The notes under the pieces were generated by a model, which saw nothing but the letters and a program-made list of their open reading frames with translations, was not told the DNA's origin and did no database searches. The position numbers and the translations under genes were made by a program. From Pedobacter zeaxanthinifaciens (GTDB taxonomy: Bacteria > Bacteroidota > Bacteroidia > Sphingobacteriales > Sphingobacteriaceae), in contig NZ_QMHP01000008.1 of the NCBI RefSeq assembly GCF_003313335.1, positions 33,383 through 97,382 of the forward strand: a stretch of DNA of 64,000 bases. Direction: 5' to 3'. Positions 9,441 through 18,437 of this stretch are shown here, piece by piece (position 1 is the first letter of the stretch; each line of letters begins with the position of its first letter).

Positions 9441-12245
9441 ATGGATAATTTATCTTATCTCAACGGCAGCAATGCCGATTATGTGGATTCCCTATATCAG
9501 AGTTACAAAGAAGACCCTAGTTCTGTAGATTTTGGATGGCAAAAGTTTTTTGAAGGTTTCGATTTTGGAAGAAACTCAGGCGGTACTGCTGTAAGTGCAG
9601 ATGAAGCTCCAGAGCAGTTTTTAAAAGAAATCAGCGTACTAAACTTGATCAATGGCTACCGTCAGCGTGGTCACCTTTTTACCAAAACAAATCCGGTTAG
9701 AGATCGCCGTAAACATTTACCTACCCTAGCAATTGAAAATTTTGGATTAAGCAGTGCCGATTTAGATACGGTGTTTAATTCGAGTGTGGAGTTGGGCATT
9801 GGCCCTGCAAAACTTAAAGATATTGTTGCCTTTTTGGAGCAAACCTATTGCGGCCCAATTGGCGTAGAGTACAAGTATGTACGTACGCCTGAGGTGTTAA
9901 AATGGTTAGAAACCAAAATGGAGGGTGAGCGTAATACACCTAAGCTGTCTGCTGATGAAAAAATGCGTGTGGTAAAGAAATTGAACGAAGCTGTAGTTTT
10001 CGAAAACTTTCTTGGTACTAAGTTTTTAGGTCAGAAACGTTTTTCTTTAGAGGGTGCAGAGGCTTTGATTCCCGCTTTGGATTCGGTGATTGAAAAAGGT
10101 GCTGAGTTAGGGATTGAAGAGTTTGTTGTTGGTATGGCGCACCGCGGTCGTTTGAACGTGTTGGCTAATATCATGCAAAAAAGCTATAAAGATATTTTTA
10201 CAGAATTTGAAGGCCGTAGCTACAACCCTGAAACGCCTTTTGGTGGCGACGTAAAATACCACTTAGGTTACTCAACTGACGTAACTACCGCCAACGGAAA
10301 AAGCGTTCACTTAAGTCTTTGCCCTAATCCATCGCATTTAGAAACTGTTGATGGCATTGTGGAAGGAATGAGCCGTTCGAAAATCGATTTCAAATACAAT
10401 GGCGATAATGGTCGTTTAGCACCAATATTAATCCATGGTGATGCTTCTGTTGCGGGACAAGGTATCGTTTACGAAGTGATTCAAATGGCTGGCTTAGATG
10501 GTTACAAAACCGGAGGAACCATCCACTTGGTAATCAACAACCAAATTGGTTTCACTACCAACTATAAAGATGCCCGTTCAAGCACTTATTGTACGGATAT
10601 TGCGAAAGTAACGCTATCACCAGTGTTCCACGTAAACGGTGATGACGCAGAAGCCTTAGTGTATGCCATTAATTTAGCGATGGAATATCGTCAGAAATAC
10701 AGAAATGATGTATTCATTGATATTCTTTGCTATCGCAGATTTGGACACAACGAGTCGGATGAGCCTAAATTTACACAACCTTTGTTGTATAAGGCCATTG
10801 AAAAACATCCTAATCCTTTAAAAATCTATGTTGAAGAACTGATTAAAGAAGGAAAATTAGATGATGCTGCCGCTAAGAATATGGAGAAAGAGTTTAAAGC
10901 TCATCTTCAAACTTCATTAAACGAAGCAAAAGAATATAATGCGGCATTGGCTGAAGTAAAATTTGGTGGTGCTTGGGCTGATATGCGTTTAGCTACAGAA
11001 AAAGATTTCGAAAAATCTCCTGAAACTGGCGTGAAAAAAAATACTTTGTTAGAGGTGGCCAAACGTATTGCCACTTTGCCAAAGGACAAAAAGTTCTTCA
11101 AAAAAATTGAAAAATTATTTGAAGAGCGTTTAAAGATGGCTACTGATACCCACATTTTCGACTGGGCAATGGGTGAGCAGTTAGCTTACGGAACCTTATT
11201 GGCCGAAGGTAAACGTGTGCGTTTAAGTGGCCAGGATGTGAAACGAGGTACTTTCTCACATCGCCATGCGGTATTAACTTTAGAAGATTCGGAGGAAGAA
11301 TACACTCCATTGTTGAATATTTCAGAGCAGCAGGCACAGTTTGATATCTATAACTCACACTTATCAGAGTATGGTGTTTTAGGTTTCGAATATGGTTATG
11401 CGATGGCTAATCCTAATGCCTTAACAATTTGGGAAGCACAATTTGGTGATTTCTTTAACGGAGCTCAAATTGTAATTGACCAGTACATCGCAAGTGCGGA
11501 AACTAAATGGCAACGAGCTAATGGTTTAGTGATGTTGTTGCCTCACGGTTATGAAGGTCAAGGTCCAGAGCACTCATCAGCACGTATTGAGCGTTTCATG
11601 GAACTTTGTGCAGAGTACAACATGCAGGTAACTAACTGTACTACCCCAGCAAATTTCTTCCATGCTTTACGCCGCCAATTCAAGCGTGATTTCCGTAAGC
11701 CTTTGGTGAACTTCAGTCCTAAAAGTTTATTGCGTCATCCGCTTTGCGTTAGCCCATTGAATGATTTTACTGATGGTGGTTTCAAAGAAGTGATTGATGA
11801 TGTAAATGTAAAAGTGGCTGATGTGAAACGTGTGGTTTTCTGTTCAGGTAAAGTTTATTACGATTTACTTGATGCACAGAAAAACAATGATGGTAAGGAT
11901 GTGGCACTTGTACGTGTTGAGCAGCTTTATCCAACGCCTGTGGAGCAAATGGAAGCCATTGTTGCGAAGTACAAAAACGCCAAAGATGTACTTTGGGTAC
12001 AAGAAGAGCCAGAAAATCAAGGTGCTTGGCCATACATGCTCCGTCGCTTAAGAAAAACGTCATTAAACGATATTGATGTAGTTTCAAGAAAAGAAAGTAG
12101 CAGTCCGGCAACAGGATATATGAAACAACATACTAACCAACAAGCTTACATTGTGGCAAAAACTTTCGAAACTTCGGTTGCTGAAATAGCTAAGAACTCG
12201 ATTAAAGAAACATCGAAAAACGCAGTAAAAGATAAAGTAGATTAA
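9441..12245 (+). CDS. sucA: 2-oxoglutarate dehydrogenase E1 component
   Basis: 934 aa, the usual length of a homodimeric thiamine-diphosphate-dependent E1. It decarboxylates 2-oxoglutarate and passes the succinyl group to the lipoyl arm of E2 (SucB, next gene). The short N-terminal E2-binding segment (LNGSNADYVDSLYQSY) is intact. Active-site stretches are clear: GMAHRGRLNVLAN, IHGDASVAGQGIVYE and INNQIGFTTN (thiamine and metal binding), and LLPHGYEGQGPEHSSAR in the transketolase-like C-terminal part. It is preceded by a good TAnnTTTG promoter and followed 94 bases later by sucB. Confidence 0.97.
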   Translation: MDNLSYLNGSNADYVDSLYQSYKEDPSSVDFGWQKFFEGFDFGRNSGGTAVSADEAPEQFLKEISVLNLINGYRQRGHLFTKTNPVRDRRKHLPTLAIENFGLSSADLDTVFNSSVELGIGPAKLKDIVAFLEQTYCGPIGVEYKYVRTPEVLKWLETKMEGERNTPKLSADEKMRVVKKLNEAVVFENFLGTKFLGQKRFSLEGAEALIPALDSVIEKGAELGIEEFVVGMAHRGRLNVLANIMQKSYKDIFTEFEGRSYNPETPFGGDVKYHLGYSTDVTTANGKSVHLSLCPNPSHLETVDGIVEGMSRSKIDFKYNGDNGRLAPILIHGDASVAGQGIVYEVIQMAGLDGYKTGGTIHLVINNQIGFTTNYKDARSSTYCTDIAKVTLSPVFHVNGDDAEALVYAINLAMEYRQKYRNDVFIDILCYRRFGHNESDEPKFTQPLLYKAIEKHPNPLKIYVEELIKEGKLDDAAAKNMEKEFKAHLQTSLNEAKEYNAALAEVKFGGAWADMRLATEKDFEKSPETGVKKNTLLEVAKRIATLPKDKKFFKKIEKLFEERLKMATDTHIFDWAMGEQLAYGTLLAEGKRVRLSGQDVKRGTFSHRHAVLTLEDSEEEYTPLLNISEQQAQFDIYNSHLSEYGVLGFEYGYAMANPNALTIWEAQFGDFFNGAQIVIDQYIASAETKWQRANGLVMLLPHGYEGQGPEHSSARIERFMELCAEYNMQVTNCTTPANFFHALRRQFKRDFRKPLVNFSPKSLLRHPLCVSPLNDFTDGGFKEVIDDVNVKVADVKRVVFCSGKVYYDLLDAQKNNDGKDVALVRVEQLYPTPVEQMEAIVAKYKNAKDVLWVQEEPENQGAWPYMLRRLRKTSLNDIDVVSRKESSSPATGYMKQHTNQQAYIVAKTFETSVAEIAKNSIKETSKNAVKDKVD

Positions 12246-12339
12246 ATAGATTTGAGAACTGAGATGTGAGATTTGAGATGTTGTACATGTGCAACGTTTC
12301 AACTTTACAACATTTCAACCTTACAACATACATAAAAAT
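12246..12339. repeat. Short-period repeat tract between sucA and sucB
   Basis: A stutter tract of TGAGATNTGAGA-like words, then the motif CAACTTTACAACATTTCAAC, which also forms the long tract before lpdA at 26351-26523. It separates the two coding regions and holds no gene. Confidence 0.75.
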
Positions 12340-13578
12340 ATGAGTTTAGAAATCAAAGTTCCGCCGGTAGGCGAGTCGATTACCGAGGTAGTGTTATCTC
12401 GTTGGGTTAAAAACGATGGTGATTTTGTAGAGATGGACGAAATTATTGCTGAGCTGGAATCAGACAAAGCAACATTCGAACTAACTGCAGAGCAATCAGG
12501 AACTTTAAAGGTAGTAGCTGCTGAAGGCGATACCTTAGAAATTGGTGCTGTAGTTTGTACTATTGAAGAAGGCGGCGCTGCTCCTAAAGCAGAAAGCGAA
12601 AAGCCTAAAGCTGAAAGCGCTCCTGCGGCAGATAAAGCTGCGGCTCCGGTGGCTGAAAAAGAATCGAAAGACAGTTACGCGTCTGGAACACCATCACCTG
12701 CTGCTGGTAAAATTTTGGCAGAAAAAGGTATTGATGCGGGTAGCGTAAAAGGCACTGGCGTTGATGGTAGAATAACCAAAGAAGATGCGAATAATGCACA
12801 AAAGTCCGAAAGTCCGAAAGCAGGTAGTCCGAAAGTAGAAGCTGCCAAAGCTGCGGCTGCTCCTGTTGTTGCAGGTTCAAGAAACGAGCGTACTGAAAAA
12901 ATGTCGCCATTGCGCAAAACTGTTGCTAAACGTTTAGTTGCAGTTAAAAATGAAACAGCAATGTTAACTACTTTTAATGAGGTTAACATGAAGCCAATCA
13001 TGGATTTGCGTGGTAAATATAAAGATCAATTTAAAGAGAAACATGGAGTAGGCTTAGGGTTCATGAGTTTCTTCACCAAAGCGGTTTGTGAAGCTTTGAA
13101 GGATTTCCCTGCGGTTAATGCTCGTATTGATGGCGAAAATATCATCTACAATGATTTTGTTGATGTATCAATCGCTGTATCAGCTCCCAAAGGTTTGGTG
13201 GTTCCGATTATTAGAAATGCAGAAAGCATGAGCTTGGCTCAAATTGAGAAAACTGTAATTGAATTGGCTACTAAAGCAAGAGATAGCAAATTGACTATTG
13301 AAGAAATGACTGGCGGAACTTTTACCATCACCAATGGTGGTGTATTTGGTTCAATGATGTCTACACCAATTATCAATGCACCTCAATCTGCAATTTTAGG
13401 TATGCACAACATTGTGGAGCGCCCAATTGCCGAAAACAAAGAAGTGGTGATTCGCCCGATGATGTATATTGCATTATCTTACGACCACAGGATTATCGAT
13501 GGACGTGAGTCGGTTGGTTTCTTAGTAAGAGTTAAACAATTATTAGAAGATCCAGCAAGATTGCTATTAGGAGTTTAA
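12340..13578 (+). CDS. sucB: Dihydrolipoyl succinyltransferase (E2 of 2-oxoglutarate dehydrogenase)
   Basis: About 412 aa from the ATG at 12340. An upstream in-frame codon at 12289 would translate the repeat tract. The order is lipoyl domain (lysine in ESDKATFEL), an Ala/Pro/Lys-rich linker, an E3/E1-binding domain ([14 protein letters not shown]...GRITKEDA), a second linker, and the acyltransferase core. The core ends with the catalytic [15 protein letters not shown] His-Asp motif. It forms the 2-oxoglutarate dehydrogenase core with SucA (upstream) and Lpd (26569). It probably shares the sucA promoter, and a strong terminator follows. Confidence 0.96.
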   Translation: MSLEIKVPPVGESITEVVLSRWVKNDGDFVEMDEIIAELESDKATFELTAEQSGTLKVVAAEGDTLEIGAVVCTIEEGGAAPKAESEKPKAESAPAADKAAAPVAEKESKDSYASGTPSPAAGKILAEKGIDAGSVKGTGVDGRITKEDANNAQKSESPKAGSPKVEAAKAAAAPVVAGSRNERTEKMSPLRKTVAKRLVAVKNETAMLTTFNEVNMKPIMDLRGKYKDQFKEKHGVGLGFMSFFTKAVCEALKDFPAVNARIDGENIIYNDFVDVSIAVSAPKGLVVPIIRNAESMSLAQIEKTVIELATKARDSKLTIEEMTGGTFTITNGGVFGSMMSTPIINAPQSAILGMHNIVERPIAENKEVVIRPMMYIALSYDHRIIDGRESVGFLVRVKQLLEDPARLLLGV

Positions 13579-13661
13579 AATTGCTTGCGCTGAATACCTC
13601 AGTGTAGGCATTTTTGAGTGCAACTAGTGCTGAACTAAGTTTAGCATGACGATATTAAATT

Positions 13662-13697
13662 AAAAGCCTTGCTCAAGAAATTGAGCAAGGCTTTTTT
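13662..13697 (+). terminator. Terminator of sucA-sucB
   Basis: AAAGCCTTGCTCAA and TTGAGCAAGGCTTT form a perfect 14-bp stem with a four-base loop and a T run, 84 bases after the sucB stop. Confidence 0.92.
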
Positions 13698-13727
13698 GTG
13701 TCGTTTATTGTTTGTTAATAGTTTTAA

Positions 13728-13815
13728 GATTGCTTCGTCGTTCCTCCTCGCAATGACGACAAGGATAAGGAGAAATTTTAGCGTGTCACCCTGAATTTAT
13801 TTCAGGGTCAGCTTT
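13728..13815. repeat. Two interspersed repeat elements side by side
   Basis: GATTGCTTCGTCGTTCCTCC followed by TCGCAATGACGAC (13731-13761) belongs to the same family as 18346-18429 and 20352-20440. CACCCTGAATTTATTTCAGGGT (two halves, 13786-13807) is a palindrome related to 7225-7296. The rest of 13816-13990 holds no gene that can be supported. Confidence 0.75.
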
Positions 13816-13990
13816 AAATTACATAATTCAATCAAAAAGTTATTGGACTCGAGTCAAACTTTAATTTAGGATACTATTTAATTTTGGATGACGGCCCGCC
13901 GAGTAAAAATCAATTTGTCTACTTTCTGTTACGAATACGTCTATTCTAACTTATTTTAATATTTTCGTTGGTCACACTAATTAAAACCAA

Positions 13991-14710
13991 ATGAGAAAAA
14001 TATTGCTGCTGGCTATTTTCAGCTTCACTGCATTATTGTTGCAAGCCCAAACAGTTACTCAAAATACAGGATGGTTGTTATTTTTAAATAGTACCAAATT
14101 CAACGAGAAATGGGGTCTACACTTTGATTTTCAATTGCGTTCGCAGAATAATTGGGACGGTGTAAGAAATGTGCTGGTTCGTCCAGGGATCACCTACTAT
14201 ATCAATAAAAGCTCCAATGCAACCTTAGGTTATTTATACACACCAACTTTTTTGCAAAACAATAGTGTAGTAGGAGGCGTATCACCAAAAAGCACCCTAA
14301 CTGAGCACCGCATTTGGCAGCAATATATCTACAGCCACCAACCTTGGAAAAGTGCAGCTTTAAGTCACCGTTTTAGGTTAGAACAACGTTTTATAGAGCG
14401 CCAAACCGACGACCTGTTTGCCCAGCGTTTCCGTTACTTTTTTAGATTAGTGCAACCGCTACAAAAGCAAGAAGGTGCATTTACCAAAGGAGTTTTCGCT
14501 GCGTTGCAGAACGAGTTGTTCTTTAACATTCAGAACAAAGATCAGTTAAATGGAAGTTTATTTGATCAAAACCGGGCTTATTTAGCAATTGGTTATCGCG
14601 TATCTAAAAGCTTTGATATCGAAGCTGGATATTTAAATCAAGCTGTTAAAGGGGCTAGCGCCAATACGGTAAATAACGTTGTTCAACTCGCACTGTATAC
14701 GAGGTTTTAA
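13991..14710 (+). CDS. DUF2490 outer-membrane-type protein
   Basis: 239 aa with a clear signal peptide ending LLLQAQ (about residue 20). The mature part starts with a Trp-rich beta segment (QNTGWLLFLNSTKFNEKWGL) and continues as alternating amphipathic strands. It ends in an aromatic C-terminal residue (LALYTRF), typical of an outer-membrane beta barrel. This matches the DUF2490 family, frequent in Bacteroidota and without a known function. It is monocistronic, followed by another probable barrel protein 123 bases downstream. Confidence 0.82.
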   Translation: MRKILLLAIFSFTALLLQAQTVTQNTGWLLFLNSTKFNEKWGLHFDFQLRSQNNWDGVRNVLVRPGITYYINKSSNATLGYLYTPTFLQNNSVVGGVSPKSTLTEHRIWQQYIYSHQPWKSAALSHRFRLEQRFIERQTDDLFAQRFRYFFRLVQPLQKQEGAFTKGVFAALQNELFFNIQNKDQLNGSLFDQNRAYLAIGYRVSKSFDIEAGYLNQAVKGASANTVNNVVQLALYTRF

Positions 14711-14832
14711 TGTAAGGTACTGAGATCAAAAAACTATTTTTTTAAAATACATCACTTGTTTAGTTAAGTCATACCTAAGTTAAAAGCGTATTTGTACTTA
14801 AAAGTTTAGCGTATTTTACGCAGCTTTGCGTC

Positions 14833-15723
14833 ATGAAACGTACATCTATTCTAATTTTTGCTTTATTACTTGGTAGAAAGTTAAATGCTCAGGAAAACAT
14901 AGCTAAGTTAACCCCAACCGTAGAGATTGGGAAAAGCTTATTCTCGAATACTAATAAAAGAGATTTTTCTCGAAAAGGTAAGGTTTATATCCATTGGGGA
15001 TGGAATTTCTCTTGGTATGATAGAAGTGATATCACCTTCAAAGGGCCAGGTTATGATTTTACTTTGAAAAATGTAACTGCGAAAGATCGACCATCTAAAA
15101 TAAGCTTAGATTATATCAATCCAGCGCAGCTGACTACGCCACAGTTTGATTTCAGGTTCGGATATTTTTTCAAAGATAATTACAGTGTTTCTATTGGGTG
15201 GGATCACATGAAGTATGTAATGGATATTCCGCAGAAAGTGACTATCGACGGTTACATTAATCCATCTGTTTCTAACCCGGGCATTACTACCGGCAACTAT
15301 GCGGGCATATATAAAAATCAGCAATTAGAAGTAAAGGATGATATGTTAACGTTCGAACATACGGATGGTTTAAACTATGTAAGTGCGGAAGTAGAACGCT
15401 ACGATGATATTTGGGTAGCTAAAAATAAGAAGCAAATGCTAGCTATGGAGACTGGTGTAGGAGCGGGTTTTGTAATTCCTCGTTCTGATGTGCGTCTTTT
15501 CGGAGTGGGGGAAAATAACTTCTGGAACTTTGCAGGCTATGGTGTTTCAATTAAAGCGGGCTTGAAGTTCAATGTTACAAGGAAATTATACTTCCAAAAT
15601 GTAACGAAAGCCGGATATATCGATATGAATAAAATTCACACCACCGGTAGAAACGATATTGATAGGGCAATGCAAACGATAAGGTTTTTGGAAAACTATA
15701 CCGCTATAGGGTATCAGTTCTAA
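14833..15723 (+). CDS. Conserved outer-membrane protein of unknown function
   Basis: 296 aa with a signal peptide (cleavage likely near LNAQ, residue 20). The mature chain is beta-rich with many aromatic residues and ends in YTAIGYQF, as barrel proteins do. Stretches such as IHWGWNFSWYDRSDITFKG and NYSVSIGWDHMKYVM resemble a widespread uncharacterised Bacteroidota envelope family. No catalytic motif or carrier could be identified. It may be co-expressed with the DUF2490 gene upstream, although 122 bases separate them. Confidence 0.75.
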   Translation: MKRTSILIFALLLGRKLNAQENIAKLTPTVEIGKSLFSNTNKRDFSRKGKVYIHWGWNFSWYDRSDITFKGPGYDFTLKNVTAKDRPSKISLDYINPAQLTTPQFDFRFGYFFKDNYSVSIGWDHMKYVMDIPQKVTIDGYINPSVSNPGITTGNYAGIYKNQQLEVKDDMLTFEHTDGLNYVSAEVERYDDIWVAKNKKQMLAMETGVGAGFVIPRSDVRLFGVGENNFWNFAGYGVSIKAGLKFNVTRKLYFQNVTKAGYIDMNKIHTTGRNDIDRAMQTIRFLENYTAIGYQF

Positions 15724-15798
15724 ATTAGTTGAGTTGTAAGGCTCATATAAGACTCCTAATTACACTCACACATATATCGAGTTACTAGATACAAAAAA

Positions 15799-15825
15799 GG
15801 TGTTCCAATTAATTATCGGAACACC
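15799..15825 (-). terminator. Terminator of the head-GIN gene
   Basis: GGTGTTCC and GGAACACC arms with an 11-base loop. Read on the minus strand it is followed by a run of six T, 22 bases after the stop of the head-GIN gene. Confidence 0.8.
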
Positions 15826-15846
15826 CTAAAATAGTATGCTTATTAA

Positions 15847-16599
15847 TTAACTTAGTTTTTTTACACCGCCCGAACCTAAGAATTTCTTTTCGCTCACGCT
15901 TGCATTTCCTGTGTAATATACTTTTCCTGAACCGCTGATAATGGCATTGATATCGCCATTGGTATGTACGTAAACACTTCCAGAGCCACTAATAGTTGCC
16001 GACAAAGAACCTGCTTTTAGTGCTCCTTTTTTAGAAAGTACGCCCGATCCGCTAATAGTTGCAGTTACATTATCGGCTTCGCCAGTAACATTTAACTTGC
16101 CAGAACCGCTGATCACCCCATTAAAATCGCCAGCAATAATATTGGCATTGATTGCGCCAGATCCGCTTAAGGTAGCTACAAAAGAGTTTTGGGTAATGGT
16201 TCCTTTTACCGTAATTGAGCCATCACCGCTCATGGTTAAGCTTTTGAGCACCTTTGCATTAACATAGGCAGTAATTTTTTTATCCCTGTATTTGTGTGCC
16301 CAGCTAGTCCAGCTTACCTGCGGGCGGATAATCAGCGAGTTTCCTTTCACTTCAGCTACTAAAGTTGAAATCGCTTCGGCATCACCCTCAAACCTAATTC
16401 CTTCGGTATTACCAAGGGTTACAATCACCTCAATGGGGCCGCCGGCTGCTACCGAGCTAAAGTTTTTTACTTCTATTTCTTTTGCCTTACTGCTATTTTT
16501 AGCAAGACTGATATTTACTGGTAATTCAGTTTGAATTGGATTGGCGCTGGCCGTAGCTACTGCTAATAATAAGCCAATGGAGATATATTTTCTATTCAT
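15847..16599 (-). CDS. Head-GIN domain (DUF2807) exported protein
   Basis: About 250 aa from the ATG at 16599, which directly precedes a signal peptide (cleavage near ASANP). The mature protein has a DUF2807 head. Its C-terminal half is a repetitive right-handed beta-helix with a turn motif S-G-S-G or S-G-D-G repeated about every 20 residues (TMSGDGSI, TLSGSGAI, VISGSGKL, TISGSGVL, TISGSGSV, IISGSGKV). Such proteins are periplasmic or surface-exposed adhesin-like structures. No biochemical function is established. It is monocistronic with its own terminator. Confidence 0.85.
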   Translation of the reverse strand: MNRKYISIGLLLAVATASANPIQTELPVNISLAKNSSKAKEIEVKNFSSVAAGGPIEVIVTLGNTEGIRFEGDAEAISTLVAEVKGNSLIIRPQVSWTSWAHKYRDKKITAYVNAKVLKSLTMSGDGSITVKGTITQNSFVATLSGSGAINANIIAGDFNGVISGSGKLNVTGEADNVTATISGSGVLSKKGALKAGSLSATISGSGSVYVHTNGDINAIISGSGKVYYTGNASVSEKKFLGSGGVKKLS

Positions 16600-16663
16600 T
16601 TCAGTTTTGTTGTTATTATACAAGACGGTATCATAATTAACAACGTTGCATCCAAAGCAAAAA

Positions 16664-18319
16664 TTATTCAGCTTTTTTTACATCGATGTAGAAATTTCTG
16701 TCTATTGAAAAATTATCGTTCGTGATAGTACTGTCGACCTTAATTGTTTGCCAATTATTGGTAGGCTTAATTAAGCTGTACTGCCCGGCTTTAAGCGTCA
16801 CTTTTAAAGGCATATCAAAGCCTGTTACGTCTGTAATCCAACGATACTGTAAATTGCCATCATTTATTTTGTACTCCAACGTTGGAATATTAGCCTTACG
16901 GAGATATTGATCAAAAACTTTGTCTAATTTAAGTCCGCTTTGTTGTGCAATGTATTGTTCTATCTGGGCCGATGTTACCGTTTGATGGTAGAAAGTTTTA
17001 TTTAAGCCTCTTAGAATTTGCCTAAACTTTTCGTCATCACCAATGAGCTGCCTAATGGTGTGTATTAAGTTAGCACCTTTGTTGTACATGTCGCCATCTC
17101 CTTCAGTGTTGGTATCGTAAACACCTATAATGGGACTCTTATTCCCGATATTTCTACGCTGACCAATCACATAATTTTCGCCGGCGGTTTTACCTTGCGT
17201 ACTTTCTGTAAACAATGCCTCCGAATAAGTTGTAAAACCTTCGTGTACCCACATGTCGGCAATGTCTTTTGTGGTGATGTTATTGCCAAACCACTCATGT
17301 CCACTTTCATGGATGGTAATGAAATCCCATTTTAAACCATGCCCAGTTCCCGATAAATCACTGCCTAAATAACCTTTTCTAAACTGATTACCGTAGGCTA
17401 CCGCACTCTGGTGTTCCATACCCAAATGAGGAGCTTGCACCAATTTATATCCATCTTTGTACCATGGGAAAGGGCCAAACCAATATTCGAACGATTTCAG
17501 CATTGGCTTTACATCAGCGTCCCAATGTGGGCGGGCTTTGGCACTATCCTCTTTTAAGGAATAAAAATCTAAGCTTAGTTTTCCACCTTCACCATCGTAT
17601 GTATCACTCCAGTGCGCATATTTTCCAATGTAAAATGCTACATCGTAGTTATTAATTGGGTTGCCCACAAACCAATGGTGTTTGCTATAGCCGTTATTTA
17701 AATCGGTTTTACCTCTACTACGACCGTTAGCAATGCAATCTAAGCCCGTTGGTGCGCTAATGCTAATGAGCATGCTATCTACTTCGTCACTTTGATGATC
17801 TTTGTTAGGCCACCAAACACTTGCGCCTAAACCTTGGCATGCTACTGATACAAATGGATTGCCCGATTTATCTTTTTTGAAAATAAAACCGCCATCCCAA
17901 GGGGCATTTTTGGCTACACGAGGATTGCCACTATAGTAAACAGTGAATTTATCTTTTACGCCTTTCTTTATTTTAGGGAATTTTACAAAAACAGCCGCAA
18001 ACTCTCTGGTGAACGGCAATTCTTTTCCTTGGTAAATTATTTTTTCAACCTTTAGATTTTCGAATAAATCGAATTGAAGTTTATCGAAATCCTTGGTAGC
18101 GGTAAATGCAAACTCGTTGCTGCCAATTACTGAACGATTGTCAAGATCTATTTTCACATCCAAGTGATAGTAATTGATATCATAACAAGTTCGTAAATCT
18201 GTTAGCGCACCACGTAAGGATTTTGCCCGGGCATTATTTTCATTGCTTCCAAGCATGTCCTGGGCGGATATAGTTAAAGAAGAACTTAGGATCGCAAGAG
18301 CGATAAATACTTTTTTCAT
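16664..18319 (-). CDS. M1-family zinc metallopeptidase, secreted
   Basis: 551 aa with a signal peptide ending ISAQ. The M1 zinc site is complete: H337-E-S-G-H341, with Glu360 eighteen residues beyond the second His (VHEGF). The aminopeptidase motif usually read as GAMEN is here HLGMEHQ (300-303), so the N-terminal-amine contact may differ. The usual C-terminal ARM-repeat domain of full-length M1 enzymes is absent. It probably degrades peptides in the periplasm or outside the cell. The next upstream gene on this strand is also an exported hydrolase, but 118 bases with a repeat hairpin lie between. Confidence 0.9.
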   Translation of the reverse strand: MKKVFIALAILSSSLTISAQDMLGSNENNARAKSLRGALTDLRTCYDINYYHLDVKIDLDNRSVIGSNEFAFTATKDFDKLQFDLFENLKVEKIIYQGKELPFTREFAAVFVKFPKIKKGVKDKFTVYYSGNPRVAKNAPWDGGFIFKKDKSGNPFVSVACQGLGASVWWPNKDHQSDEVDSMLISISAPTGLDCIANGRSRGKTDLNNGYSKHHWFVGNPINNYDVAFYIGKYAHWSDTYDGEGGKLSLDFYSLKEDSAKARPHWDADVKPMLKSFEYWFGPFPWYKDGYKLVQAPHLGMEHQSAVAYGNQFRKGYLGSDLSGTGHGLKWDFITIHESGHEWFGNNITTKDIADMWVHEGFTTYSEALFTESTQGKTAGENYVIGQRRNIGNKSPIIGVYDTNTEGDGDMYNKGANLIHTIRQLIGDDEKFRQILRGLNKTFYHQTVTSAQIEQYIAQQSGLKLDKVFDQYLRKANIPTLEYKINDGNLQYRWITDVTGFDMPLKVTLKAGQYSLIKPTNNWQTIKVDSTITNDNFSIDRNFYIDVKKAE

Positions 18320-18345
18320 TTTTATGAATATCTGGTTTTTATGGC

Positions 18346-18429
18346 CGTCATTGCGAGGTACGAAGCAATCTTAAAGCGATAGTTAGTTGCGAATGTTGTA
18401 GGATTGCTTCGTACCTCGCAATGATGACT
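18346..18429. repeat. Interspersed repeat pair, inverted, TTGCGAGG type
   Basis: TTGCGAGGTACGAAGCAATC recurs as its exact reverse complement 40 bases later, giving a large stem-loop. It lies between the M1 peptidase and the S15-type hydrolase and may end transcription of the latter. Relatives occur at 13731 and 20352. Confidence 0.85.
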
Positions 18430-18437
18430 TTTGTATG